A DNA stretch of 6,091 nucleotides, from contig CANBZE010000126.1 in the NCBI GenBank assembly GCA_947373775.1, positions 1 to 6,091 of the forward strand, given 5' to 3'. Source of the stretch: Alphaproteobacteria bacterium (GTDB taxonomy: Bacteria; Pseudomonadota; Alphaproteobacteria; Micropepsales; Micropepsaceae). Of this stretch, positions 1-5,861 are shown piece by piece. The position numbers and the translations under genes are program-made. How positions within the stretch are numbered: position 1 is the first letter of the stretch; every line of letters starts with the position of its first letter. Below the pieces are notes generated by a model that was given only the letters and a program-made list of their open reading frames with translations, had not been told where the DNA came from and did not search any database.

Positions 1-59
1 CCAAACAGCACCGTGAAGGCAATCTCAGGCATGCGCCGAATCAGGCATTCGCGGTCCAT
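1..59 (-). CDS. Possible 5' end of a leftward gene, truncated by the window edge
   Basis: Reading leftward, an ATG at 59 opens a frame that stays open to the window edge (19 codons, beginning MDRECLIRRMPEIAFTVLF). An in-frame TGA lies two codons upstream, so translation cannot start earlier. A second in-frame ATG at 32 would give MPEIAFTVLF, a hydrophobic start. Neither has a strong ribosome binding site. A hydrophobic N-terminus divergent from a Flp pilin gene would suit a CpaA/TadV-type prepilin peptidase, which often neighbours flp genes, but 19 residues cannot show this. The gene call itself is uncertain. Confidence 0.25.
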   Translation of the reverse strand, partial: MDRECLIRRMPEIAFTVLF

Positions 60-138
60 GCTTCACTCTGCGCGAGGGAACTCTCCTGTCAAACCGGCGG
101 AGCGCGGCGAACAGGCTGTTTTGGCGGGCAAAAAATCG

Positions 139-153
139 TTAAGCGGTTCTTAA
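139..153. promoter_or_regulatory. CtrA-type box TTAA-N7-TTAA upstream of the pilin gene
   Basis: The sequence shows TTAA at 139-142, seven bases, then TTAA at 150-153. The whole 15-mer is also an inverted repeat with arms TTAAG and CTTAA. This matches the TTAA-N7-TTAA consensus bound by the alphaproteobacterial response regulator CtrA. In Caulobacter, pilA is a known CtrA-activated gene. The box ends 24 bases before the pilin ATG at 178, close enough to act at its promoter, and it could also serve a leftward promoter. A TAACAT at 165-170 might be a -10 element, but spacing is not ideal and a start site there would leave almost no leader. Confidence 0.6.
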
Positions 154-177
154 TGACCGCAATCTAACATCGCTGTC

Positions 178-339
178 ATGCTGCATCTGATCCGCTTTCT
201 CCGCGACACCCGCGCCGCAACGGCCATCGAATATGGCCTGATCGCGGCCCTGATCGCCATTGTGATCATCACCGGCGTCAAGGCAGTGGGCACCAAGCTC
301 TCCACCACCTTCGTCAACCTGTCGACAAACCTGAAGTAG
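178..339 (+). CDS. Flp/PilA-family type IVb pilin (short prepilin)
   Basis: This 53-residue protein is a typical Flp prepilin, the structural subunit of Tad/Flp (type IVb) pili used for surface attachment. It has a short basic leader (residues 1-13, with R6, R9 and R12), then the family signature ATAIEYG at about 14-20 with the conserved Glu18-Tyr19 pair, then a continuous hydrophobic helix (about 21-35) and a short Thr/Ser/Asn-rich tail ending NLK. In the classic prepilin the residue before the cleavage bond is Gly. Here the equivalent residue 13 is Ala (RAATAIEYG), a substitution I believe occurs in related pilins. No clear Shine-Dalgarno precedes the ATG. The gene stands alone on the plus strand and ends 3 bases before the stop codon of the oppositely oriented pump gene. 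No other Tad machinery gene is visible, apart possibly from the fragment at 1-59. Confidence 0.88.
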   Translation: MLHLIRFLRDTRAATAIEYGLIAALIAIVIITGVKAVGTKLSTTFVNLSTNLK

Positions 340-342
340 CCG

Positions 343-1890
343 CTAGTCGGCTGCAACCGGAGCGCCACCGCCCGAGACTGCGCGCTTGCACAGCCACACC
401 ATCCCGATCAGCAGGATGCAGATCCAGCCCGACGCCCAGAAGATATCATTTGCCGCCAGCAGATAGGCCTGGCTGGTCATGGTGCTCATCACCGCCGCCT
501 TGGCCGCCAGGTCCGGTAGGCCGGCGCTGTGCAAACCCGCCAGTGCCTTGCTCAGCCCCGGCGTGAAGATGGTGGTCTGGTCCGCCATCCGGCTCTGGTG
601 CAGCGCCTCACGCCGGTCCCACAAGGTCGTGACGATGGAGGCCGCAAAACCGCCGCCGGTGATGCGCGCGAAGTTGCTCAATCCCGACGCCAGCGGGATT
701 TTGTGCGGCGGTATTCCATCCAGCAAAATGGTGATCATGGCCAGGAAGAAGGTCGCCATGGCGATGCCCTGCACCAGAAGCGGCAACATGAAGTCCACGA
801 AGCTGGCATCGGCGGTGAAATTGGCCCGCATCAGGTACGACACGCCGAACGCGATATAGGCCACGGTCGCAATAATGCGCGCATCCACCTTGCTCATCAG
901 CTTTGCCGACAGCGGCGTCAGCAGCACCGCGATCACGCCCGTCGGCGCCGCCACCAGCCCCGCCCAGGTGGCCGTGTAGCCGACCTGGGTCTGCAGCCAC
1001 AGCGGCATGAGCAGGTTGCAGGCGAAGAACACCGCATAGCCCAGACAAAAAGCCAGCGTGCCCAGCGCGAAGTTGCGGCTCTTGAACAGCGACAGGTCCA
1101 CCACCGGGTTCTTCGCTGTCAGCTCCCAGATCAGGAAGGCGGCAAAGCCGATCGCCGTGACGATGGCCAGGATCACGATCTGGGTGGAGGCGAACCAGTC
1201 CAGGTCCTTGCCCTGGTCCAGCATCACCTGCAGCGCGCCGACCCACACCACCAGCAGGCCCAGGCCCACCGTATCGATCGGCAGCTTGCGCGTGGGGGTC
1301 TCACGCGTCTTCATGTTTTGCCAGCACATAAACGTGACGGCCAAACCCACCGGCACGTTGATCAGGAATATCCAGCCCCAGTGGTAATTGTCCGAGATAT
1401 AGCCGCCCAGGATGGGGCCACAGATCGGCGCCACCAATGTCGTGATGGACCAGATGCCCAGCGCCGCGCCGCGCCTGTCGGACGGAAAGATCGAGATCAA
1501 CAGCGCCTGGCTGCCGGGGATCATCGGCCCGGAGACGCCACCCTGCAGGACGCGGAAGAAGATCAGCGACGGCAGGCTCCAGGCGATGCCGCACAAAAAC
1601 GATGCCACGGTGAAGGCAAAAACCGACACCGCGAAGGTGCGCACCACGCCGAAGCGGCCCATTAGCCAGCCGGTCAGCGGCACGCCGATGCCGTTGGCCA
1701 CAGCAAAGGCCGTGATCACCCAGGTGCCCTGGTTGGTGGAGACGCCCAGATTGCCCGAGATGGTGGGCAGCGAGACATTGGCGATGGTGGAATCCAGCAC
1801 CTGCATGAAGGTGCCCATGGCCAGCGCCAGCGCCGTGACGGCCAAAAGGCCACCCGCCATCGGCTTGAGGGTGCTACCGGCTGCACTCAC
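343..1890 (-). CDS. emrB: EmrB/QacA-type MFS multidrug exporter (DHA2 family, 14 TM)
   Basis: This 515-residue inner-membrane protein is a proton-driven exporter of the DHA2 (14-helix) branch of the major facilitator superfamily. Family marks are LDSTIANVSLPTI at about 32-44 in helix 1 with Asp33, motif A-like GWLMGRFG at 74-81, motif B FRVLQGG with Arg113, and the antiporter motif C APICGPILGGY at 154-164. Length matches E. coli EmrB. The chosen start is GTG at 1890, which overlaps the adaptor gene's stop as GTGA and has a modest GGTGG upstream. The alternative ATG at 1860 has no visible ribosome binding site. As last gene of the operon it would supply the substrate pump, fed into the adaptor and outer-membrane channel encoded upstream. 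Substrate is unknown. Homologues export hydrophobic drugs, uncouplers and similar compounds. No terminator is seen after its stop. Confidence 0.93.
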   Translation of the reverse strand: MSAAGSTLKPMAGGLLAVTALALAMGTFMQVLDSTIANVSLPTISGNLGVSTNQGTWVITAFAVANGIGVPLTGWLMGRFGVVRTFAVSVFAFTVASFLCGIAWSLPSLIFFRVLQGGVSGPMIPGSQALLISIFPSDRRGAALGIWSITTLVAPICGPILGGYISDNYHWGWIFLINVPVGLAVTFMCWQNMKTRETPTRKLPIDTVGLGLLVVWVGALQVMLDQGKDLDWFASTQIVILAIVTAIGFAAFLIWELTAKNPVVDLSLFKSRNFALGTLAFCLGYAVFFACNLLMPLWLQTQVGYTATWAGLVAAPTGVIAVLLTPLSAKLMSKVDARIIATVAYIAFGVSYLMRANFTADASFVDFMLPLLVQGIAMATFFLAMITILLDGIPPHKIPLASGLSNFARITGGGFAASIVTTLWDRREALHQSRMADQTTIFTPGLSKALAGLHSAGLPDLAAKAAVMSTMTSQAYLLAANDIFWASGWICILLIGMVWLCKRAVSGGGAPVAAD

Positions 1891-3044
1891 CGCGCAATAC
1901 CACCATTGGCCTTCAGGATCCTGGCGATCATGGCATCGGCCGCCGGGCCGCTATCCTCGCCGGTATTGGCGCGGGTGGTGCCGCCGCTGATCCGGCTCGT
2001 GATCATCGGCCCAGACTGGTCGCGCACATCGGCTTCCACCGCGACGCTGAGACCCACGCGTAAGGGATGATCCTTGATCTCATTGGGATCCAGCGCGATG
2101 CGCACCGGCACGCGCTGGACGATCTTGATCCAGTTGCCCGACGCATTCTGCGGCGGCAGCAGCGCAAAGGCCGAGCCGGAACCGGCGCCCAGGCCCTCGA
2201 CATGGCCATGATAGACCACGCCGCCGCCATAGATGTCGGCCTTCACCTCCACCGGCTGGCCCACCCGCATGCGGGCCAGCTGCACTTCCTTGAAGTTGGC
2301 GTCGATCCACACATTGGACAGCGGCACAACCGCCATCAGCGGCGTGCCGGCCGCGACCTGCTGGCCGGCCTGCACCGTGCGCTGGGCGATCACTCCGTCC
2401 AGCGGCGCGATCAGGCGCATATGGCCATAGGCGATGGCCGACGCGCGCAGTTGCGCTTCGGCCGCCAGCACGTCGGGATTGTGGGCGATGTCGGTGCCTT
2501 CGATGCTGGCATTGGACTGTTCCAGCCCGCCTTGCGCGGCACTCACCGCAGCCTGGGCGGCGGCAACCGCATCGCGGGCATGGGCCAGTTCCTCGCCGGA
2601 CACCGACTGGGTGGCGAACGCCTTCTGGCGGCGCTGGTAATCATCCCGTGCCTGGAACAGGGCCACGCGCGCCTGGTTCAACTGCGCCGCGCCGGAGTCA
2701 GACTTGGAGAATTGCGACTTCACCATGCGCACGACGCGCGCCAGATTGGCCTGCGCCGCCTGCAGGTTCACCGTGGCGATGGCGGGGTCCATCTCGATCA
2801 GCAGCTGACCTTGTTTGACGGTCTGGGTGTTGTCGGCATGCAGCGCCAGCACCGTGGCGTTTTCCTTGGAGGTAATCGCCACGACATTGCCGCCAACATA
2901 GGCATCGTCGGTGCCTTCGAAATAGCGCGAATACAGCAGCCAATAGATGCCGTAGATCACTGCGGCGACCAGCACCACGGCGCCCAGGATGGTGAACCAG
3001 AAACGGCGCTGCCCATTGGGCGAGGCTTGAGCGGCATCAGTCAT
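1887..3044 (-). CDS. emrA: EmrA/HlyD-family periplasmic adaptor (membrane fusion protein)
   Basis: This 385-residue protein links the inner-membrane MFS pump to the outer-membrane channel. It has a short cytoplasmic N-terminus, one membrane anchor (about 15-37), then the EmrA signature GTDDAYVGGNV at 44-54 and the first lipoyl half. A long Ala/Gln-rich segment (about 78-190) is the expected alpha-helical coiled-coil hairpin. The second lipoyl half carries LIAPLDGVIAQRTVQAGQQV, followed by the beta-barrel with VWIDANFKEVQL and the Gly-rich VEGLGAGSGSAFALLPPQNA region typical of EmrA. The ATG at 3044 overlaps the preceding stop as ATGA, and AGGA lies 9 bases upstream. Its own TGA overlaps the pump's GTG. 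Gene order adaptor-then-pump matches emrAB. The C-terminal 35 residues are low in conserved features. Confidence 0.93.
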   Translation of the reverse strand: MTDAAQASPNGQRRFWFTILGAVVLVAAVIYGIYWLLYSRYFEGTDDAYVGGNVVAITSKENATVLALHADNTQTVKQGQLLIEMDPAIATVNLQAAQANLARVVRMVKSQFSKSDSGAAQLNQARVALFQARDDYQRRQKAFATQSVSGEELAHARDAVAAAQAAVSAAQGGLEQSNASIEGTDIAHNPDVLAAEAQLRASAIAYGHMRLIAPLDGVIAQRTVQAGQQVAAGTPLMAVVPLSNVWIDANFKEVQLARMRVGQPVEVKADIYGGGVVYHGHVEGLGAGSGSAFALLPPQNASGNWIKIVQRVPVRIALDPNEIKDHPLRVGLSVAVEADVRDQSGPMITSRISGGTTRANTGEDSGPAADAMIARILKANGGIAR

Positions 3045-4474
3045 TGGGAAATATCCTGCTTGGCAATTTTGGTGTCGGACGGTTCGGGTTCGAAGCCGCC
3101 GCCCACGGTGAGCAAAAGCGTGATGCGCTGCTGCGCGCCCTGCGCGGCGACGCCGGCCAGACTCGAGCGGGCCTGCAGCAAGGTGGCCTCGGCCGTCAGC
3201 ATGGGAAGCTGGGTGGCAAGGCCGCTGCGATAACGCTCCTGGGCAATCTCAAAGGCGCGCTGGGCGCTGGTCACCGCTTGCTGCTGGTGCGTCCGCTGGA
3301 TGGCCAGGCTGCGCACTTGCGTCATGGCATCGGCGGTCTGCTTGATGGCATTCAGCACCGCGCCGTTGTAGTCGGCCACCGACAGGTCGAGGTCGGCGGT
3401 GGAGCGCGCATATTGCGCCTTCAGCTTGCCGGCATCGAAGATCGGCAGGTGAATGGCCGGACCGATCCCCATGGTGAAGCTATTGGCCGAGAGCAGGTTG
3501 GAAAGCCCGATGGCCTGGAAACCCACCAGCGCCGCCAGGTTGATGTCGGGATAGAAGTCGGCATGGGCAGCTTCGCGCCCCTGCACCGCCGCCTCGACCC
3601 GTGCCTTGGCCGCCAGAATGTCGGGACGGCGCGCCAGCAGGTCCGCCGGCAGCCTGTCCGGCAATGGCAGTGCCACCTCCAGATTGGGCCTGGGCCTTGT
3701 GATGGTGGCATAGGCGCCGGCGCCCTGCCCCGTCAGCACCGCGATGGCATGGACGTCCATCTCGCGCGCCGCCGCATAGCGTTCCTGATCGGCCCTGGCG
3801 ATGGCGAGCAGCGACTTGGCCTGTTCCACCGCGCTGCCATTTTCCAGCCCGGCATCGAAACGGCCCTGGCTGATCTTCAGGATGCCTTCGCGCTCGGCCA
3901 CGGTGGCGTCGGCGATGTCGCCATACTGATAGTCCAGCAGCAGGTTGATATAGGCCTGGGCCACCGCACCCGACAACGCCAGGCGCGCGGCCTGTGCATC
4001 CAGCAACGCCGCGTCGGCGCTATTGCGCGCCTGTGCGATCAGCGCCGCCTGCTTGCCCCAGAAGTCCAGGTTCCAGCTCAGGTTCGCGGTCAACGAGCCG
4101 AACCAGCGATAGCTGCCGCCATAGGGTGGCGGGATGATATAGTCCTTGCTGAACAAGGTGCGCTGCTCGCTGCCATCCAGGGTGACCTGCGGCAGATCCT
4201 TTGCCTGGTTGACGGCCAGCTCCGATTGCGCCGCGCGCATGCGCGCCAGCGCGCCCGCCAAGGTGGGATTGTTGGCAATCACTTGTTCGGCCAGCCGGTC
4301 GATCTGCGGATCGTTGAACGCCTTCCACCATTCGCTGGGGAAGCGCGGCGCCTGCGCGCCCGTCAGGCCCAGATCGGCCTCTTTGACCTGCGCGACCTGC
4401 GGCGTGGTGGGAGGCGTGGCCACGCACCCGGTGAGCAGCAGCGCGGACAGGAGTGCGGCGAGCGGTTTTGTCAT
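3041..4474 (-). CDS. Outer-membrane efflux lipoprotein (OMF/TolC superfamily, NodT type)
   Basis: This 477-residue protein is the outer-membrane channel of the tripartite pump. It begins with a lipoprotein signal peptide: Lys3, a hydrophobic stretch, and lipobox LLTGC with the lipidated Cys17. A Pro/Thr linker follows. Typical OprM/NodT features are SEWWKAFNDPQIDRL near 47-61, the repeated coiled-coil halves (about 65-240 and 285-465), DLLARRPDILAAKARVEAA, FYPDINLAALVGFQ, and PIFDAGKLKAQY in the second half. The ATG at 4474 overlaps the marR stop as ATGA. Its ribosome binding site is the repeated GAAG at 4477-4486. E. coli emrAB borrows TolC, whereas this operon encodes its own channel, as many alphaproteobacterial emr-like operons do. 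I recognise the family but would not assign a firm gene symbol. Confidence 0.93.
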   Translation of the reverse strand: MTKPLAALLSALLLTGCVATPPTTPQVAQVKEADLGLTGAQAPRFPSEWWKAFNDPQIDRLAEQVIANNPTLAGALARMRAAQSELAVNQAKDLPQVTLDGSEQRTLFSKDYIIPPPYGGSYRWFGSLTANLSWNLDFWGKQAALIAQARNSADAALLDAQAARLALSGAVAQAYINLLLDYQYGDIADATVAEREGILKISQGRFDAGLENGSAVEQAKSLLAIARADQERYAAAREMDVHAIAVLTGQGAGAYATITRPRPNLEVALPLPDRLPADLLARRPDILAAKARVEAAVQGREAAHADFYPDINLAALVGFQAIGLSNLLSANSFTMGIGPAIHLPIFDAGKLKAQYARSTADLDLSVADYNGAVLNAIKQTADAMTQVRSLAIQRTHQQQAVTSAQRAFEIAQERYRSGLATQLPMLTAEATLLQARSSLAGVAAQGAQQRITLLLTVGGGFEPEPSDTKIAKQDISQ

Positions 4475-5001
4475 GACTTCTTCTTCGCTTTGGCTTTTAC
4501 CGGCAGAGAAATGGGAAGGTCGGAAATCGGCGGCACTTTGGCGCTGCGCGGCTTGCCTTCCGCCGCGATCGACAGCCGTGTCAGAAGATCGACCAAGCTA
4601 TCCACCTCGGCATGCGCGAAACCGGACAGCAGCCTGTTCCAGAAATTCATCAACTTGGGCGCCAACGCCTCGACCAGGCTGCTGCCGCGCGGCGTCAGGG
4701 ACAAGGTCACGGTCCGGCGGTCGCTTTCGCTCCGGCACCGGGCCACCAGCCCGCGTTTCACCATCTGGTCGATCAGGCGGGTGAGCGAACCGGCGTCATG
4801 GCAGATGTTGCGCGCCAGATCGCCGGCGGTGGTGGTGCGCCCGTCATGCAGCGCCACCAGCGTGGTCCATTGCGAGAAGGTCAATTCCTGATCTTCAAAC
4901 AGCGCTTCCATCTGCGGCAGGATGCGATTGGTGCAGATGCGCATCAGATAACCGACGGAATTTTTCTTGGAATAATTGCTGGGCTTGTAATACGGCTTCA
5001 T
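4471..5001 (-). CDS. MarR-family transcriptional regulator, likely repressor of the efflux operon
   Basis: This 176-residue protein has a MarR winged helix-turn-helix. FSQWTTLVALHD (about 42-53) leads into TAGDLARNICHDAGSLTRLIDQMVKRGLV (58-86), the helix-turn-helix with its recognition helix. The wing is SESDRRTVTLSLTPRG (91-106) with the conserved Asp94-Arg95/96. Helices at both ends would form the dimer interface. MarR proteins are usually about 140-160 residues. The extra length is a C-terminal Pro-rich, then Lys-rich tail ending KAKKKS. There are Cys at 23, 67 and 89, but no evidence here that they sense oxidants. The ATG at 5001 is chosen because it has GGGG about 8 bases upstream and starts just before the conserved domain. 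The frame is open further, but that part lies across the promoter and the divergent gene. First gene of the operon, so autoregulation is likely, as with EmrR. Confidence 0.9.
   Translation of the reverse strand: MKPYYKPSNYSKKNSVGYLMRICTNRILPQMEALFEDQELTFSQWTTLVALHDGRTTTAGDLARNICHDAGSLTRLIDQMVKRGLVARCRSESDRRTVTLSLTPRGSSLVEALAPKLMNFWNRLLSGFAHAEVDSLVDLLTRLSIAAEGKPRSAKVPPISDLPISLPVKAKAKKKS
4477..4486 (-). promoter_or_regulatory. Ribosome binding site of the efflux lipoprotein gene, formed by marR Lys codons
   Basis: Read leftward this is GAAGAAGAAG, ending 2 bases before the ATG at 4474. The middle GAAG unit sits about 5 bases from the start, a good Shine-Dalgarno distance. The same bases encode the Lys-Lys-Lys near the end of the MarR protein, so the basic tail and the downstream initiation signal share one sequence. 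Confidence 0.5.
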
Positions 5002-5043
5002 GCCAAGACCCCGTTCTGTGTGCGGATAATATTTGTCAGAACA

Positions 5044-5063
5044 ATACTTGCCCCGGCAAGCAT
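5044..5063. promoter_or_regulatory. Palindrome, candidate MarR operator
   Basis: A perfect inverted repeat CTTGCC-CC-GGCAAG spans 5047-5060. Allowing one mismatch it extends outward to 20 bases (5044-5063), matching at 8 of 10 arm positions. MarR dimers bind palindromes of about this size. It overlaps the predicted -10 of the marR operon (5061-5066) and covers the likely transcription start, where binding would block RNA polymerase. That this protein binds it is inference. Confidence 0.5.
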
Positions 5064-5089
5064 ATAGGCCCAAGGCCGCCGGGCGGCAA
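5061..5089 (-). promoter_or_regulatory. Predicted promoter of the marR-efflux operon
   Basis: Reading leftward, TTGCCG (5089-5084) is followed by exactly 17 bases and then TATATG (5066-5061). Each hexamer matches 4 of 6 bases of the sigma-70-type consensus. Transcription would start near 5054, inside the palindrome, giving a leader of about 50 bases before the marR ATG. An alternative TATTAT lies at 5028-5033 on the same strand but lacks a well-spaced -35. Confidence 0.4.
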
Positions 5090-5139
5090 CCGCCAATTTT
5101 CGCCTTGCCAGCCCTGCGCAAATCGCACGACAAGAAGCG

Positions 5140-5391
5140 ATGCCGTCTTATGTCTATGTCCTGGCGACGCAAAATCCGGACGGCCGGACAGTCACTTATG
5201 TCGGCTGGACCCTGGACCTGGACCGGCGTCTGGCTGAGCACAATGGCAAACCCGGCGGTGCCAAAACGACCCGCGGGCGGGAATGGTTGCTGGTTTATGC
5301 GGAAAAGCACCACACCCGCAAAGGCGCGATGCGACGGGAATTCGTCCTGAAAAGCGACAGGAAATTCCGCGCCCAGCTGCGCGGCGGCTAG
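5140..5391 (+). CDS. Stand-alone GIY-YIG nuclease-domain protein (YhbQ/UPF0213-like)
   Basis: This 83-residue protein is essentially one GIY-YIG domain, a metal-dependent nuclease fold. The two signature strands are YVYVL (4-8, in place of GIY) and TYVGWT (19-24, in place of YIG). They are followed by the helix LDRRLAEHN (27-35) with the expected catalytic Arg30. The KTTRG (42-46), LLVYAE (50-55) and MRREFVLK (64-71) segments match the SLX1/YhbQ-like branch, with Glu67 in the position of the metal-binding Glu. All main active-site residues seem present, so activity is plausible. The cellular role of these small bacterial members is not well settled. The ATG is preceded by a purine-rich AAGAAG. 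The gene is divergent from marR with 138 bases between starts, and it could share the palindrome-controlled region. Confidence 0.87.
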   Translation: MPSYVYVLATQNPDGRTVTYVGWTLDLDRRLAEHNGKPGGAKTTRGREWLLVYAEKHHTRKGAMRREFVLKSDRKFRAQLRGG

Positions 5392-5401
5392 GCCGTCTTT
5401 T
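5383..5401 (+). terminator. Probable intrinsic terminator overlapping the GIY-YIG stop codon
   Basis: GGCGGC (5383-5388) and GCCGTC (5392-5397) can form a 6-bp stem with one G-U pair. The stop codon TAG (5389-5391) is exactly the 3-base loop. TTTT follows at 5398-5401, with another T-rich stretch to 5412. The stem is short but GC-rich, which suits an intrinsic terminator. Confidence 0.5.
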
Positions 5402-5430
5402 GATTTTGTTTGCCGGTGCGGGCCCATAAT
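5400..5430 (+). promoter_or_regulatory. Weak candidate promoter for the small membrane protein gene
   Basis: CATAAT at 5425-5430 matches 5 of 6 bases of a -10 element. TTGATT at 5400-5405 is the nearest -35-like hexamer, but the 19-base gap is longer than ideal. A start near 5437 would place the GGGGG at 5443-5447 just inside the transcript, consistent with a start codon at 5454. Confidence 0.3.
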
Positions 5431-5442
5431 GGACGTGACAAC

Positions 5443-5447
5443 GGGGG
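5443..5447 (+). promoter_or_regulatory. Ribosome binding site supporting a TTG start
   Basis: GGGGG ends 6 bases before the TTG at 5454, a good Shine-Dalgarno position. A competing AGGG at 5487-5490 lies 5 bases before the in-frame ATG at 5496, so the start is not settled by this alone. Confidence 0.4.
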
Positions 5448-5453
5448 CAGTCG

Positions 5454-5846
5454 TTGCGAACGGCCTTATCCACATTCGGCATCGTCAGGGCGCTCATGCC
5501 CGTCCTTTATTGCGGCGGCCTGGCCCTCTATTTCTTCCATGTCGGCGGATCAGTGAAGGGTATCAGCGCGATCGGCCTGGGACCCACGGTGCTGGGCCTG
5601 GGGATCGTCGGCTTTCTGTTCTGCATTCCGGCGATCGTAAAGCTGATGCGGTTTATCCCGGGTCCGCAGCCGCCCCGCTCCGGCGACGGCCCGGATGAGA
5701 CGGAAGGGTTCGACCCCGACGCTGCGATCGCCCGCTATATGGCGCGGCAGTCTGCGGAGCCCAGCCCTGCCCGCCCTGCGCCACCTTCCGCGCCCAAGGG
5801 CAGCGGGCCGGCCAGACCGTCCGGCTTCGGCCGCAGGGGCCGCTGA
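5454..5846 (+). CDS. Small inner-membrane protein of unknown function
   Basis: I cannot name this 130-residue protein. It has two likely membrane helices: about 10-28 (VRALMPVLYCGGLALYFF) and about 42-65 (LGPTVLGLGIVGFLFCIPAIV), joined by a short loop HVGGSVKGISAIG. The basic KLMR after helix 2 suggests a cytoplasmic C-terminus. That tail is Pro/Ala/Arg-rich and probably disordered. It contains FDPDAAIARYMARQ, which looks like a short conserved amphipathic helix, and it ends GFGRRGR. The start is taken as TTG at 5454, which has GGGGG upstream and gives a full first helix with Arg2 and Arg12 before it. Starting at ATG 5496 would leave 116 residues and a clipped first helix. The gene follows the terminator of the nuclease gene, so is probably transcribed separately, and converges on the ribonucleotide reductase gene 15 bases away. 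Confidence 0.7.
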   Translation: MRTALSTFGIVRALMPVLYCGGLALYFFHVGGSVKGISAIGLGPTVLGLGIVGFLFCIPAIVKLMRFIPGPQPPRSGDGPDETEGFDPDAAIARYMARQSAEPSPARPAPPSAPKGSGPARPSGFGRRGR

Positions 5847-5861
5847 CGGTATCTTTGGTGC

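Noticed and set aside
87..92. Perfect TTGACA on the minus strand as a -35 for a leftward gene
   Set aside because: No -10-like hexamer appears 16-18 bases downstream, so it does not make a convincing promoter.
150..368. Minus-strand 72-codon frame over the pilin gene
   Set aside because: It runs antisense to the Flp pilin, overlaps the pump gene's end, and has no recognisable features.
529..4891. Long plus-strand open frames (529-1665, 2067-3233, 3044-4891) opposite the efflux genes
   Set aside because: Their translations are rich in His, Arg, Gln and Gly with no domain signature, typical of antisense shadows of GC-rich genes. The minus-strand frames have clear family motifs and overlapping operon starts.
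5031..5046. TTGT-CAGA-ACAA inverted repeat as a second MarR operator
   Set aside because: Arms are only four bases and do not extend, which is weak compared with the palindrome at 5044-5063.
5002..5475. Possible N-terminal extension of the MarR protein up to 5475
   Set aside because: The frame is open, but it would run across the promoter, the palindrome and the whole GIY-YIG gene on the other strand. The added sequence does not resemble a MarR protein, and a good start with ribosome binding site exists at 5001.
5429..5698. Alternative plus-strand frame starting at ATG 5429
   Set aside because: It overlaps the membrane-protein frame, is Arg/His-rich with no helices or motifs, and the ATG lacks a ribosome binding site.
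5828..5842. CGGCC-GCAGG-GGCCG hairpin at the end of the small membrane protein gene as a terminator
   Set aside because: The 5-bp stem lies inside the coding region and is not followed by a T-run on either strand.
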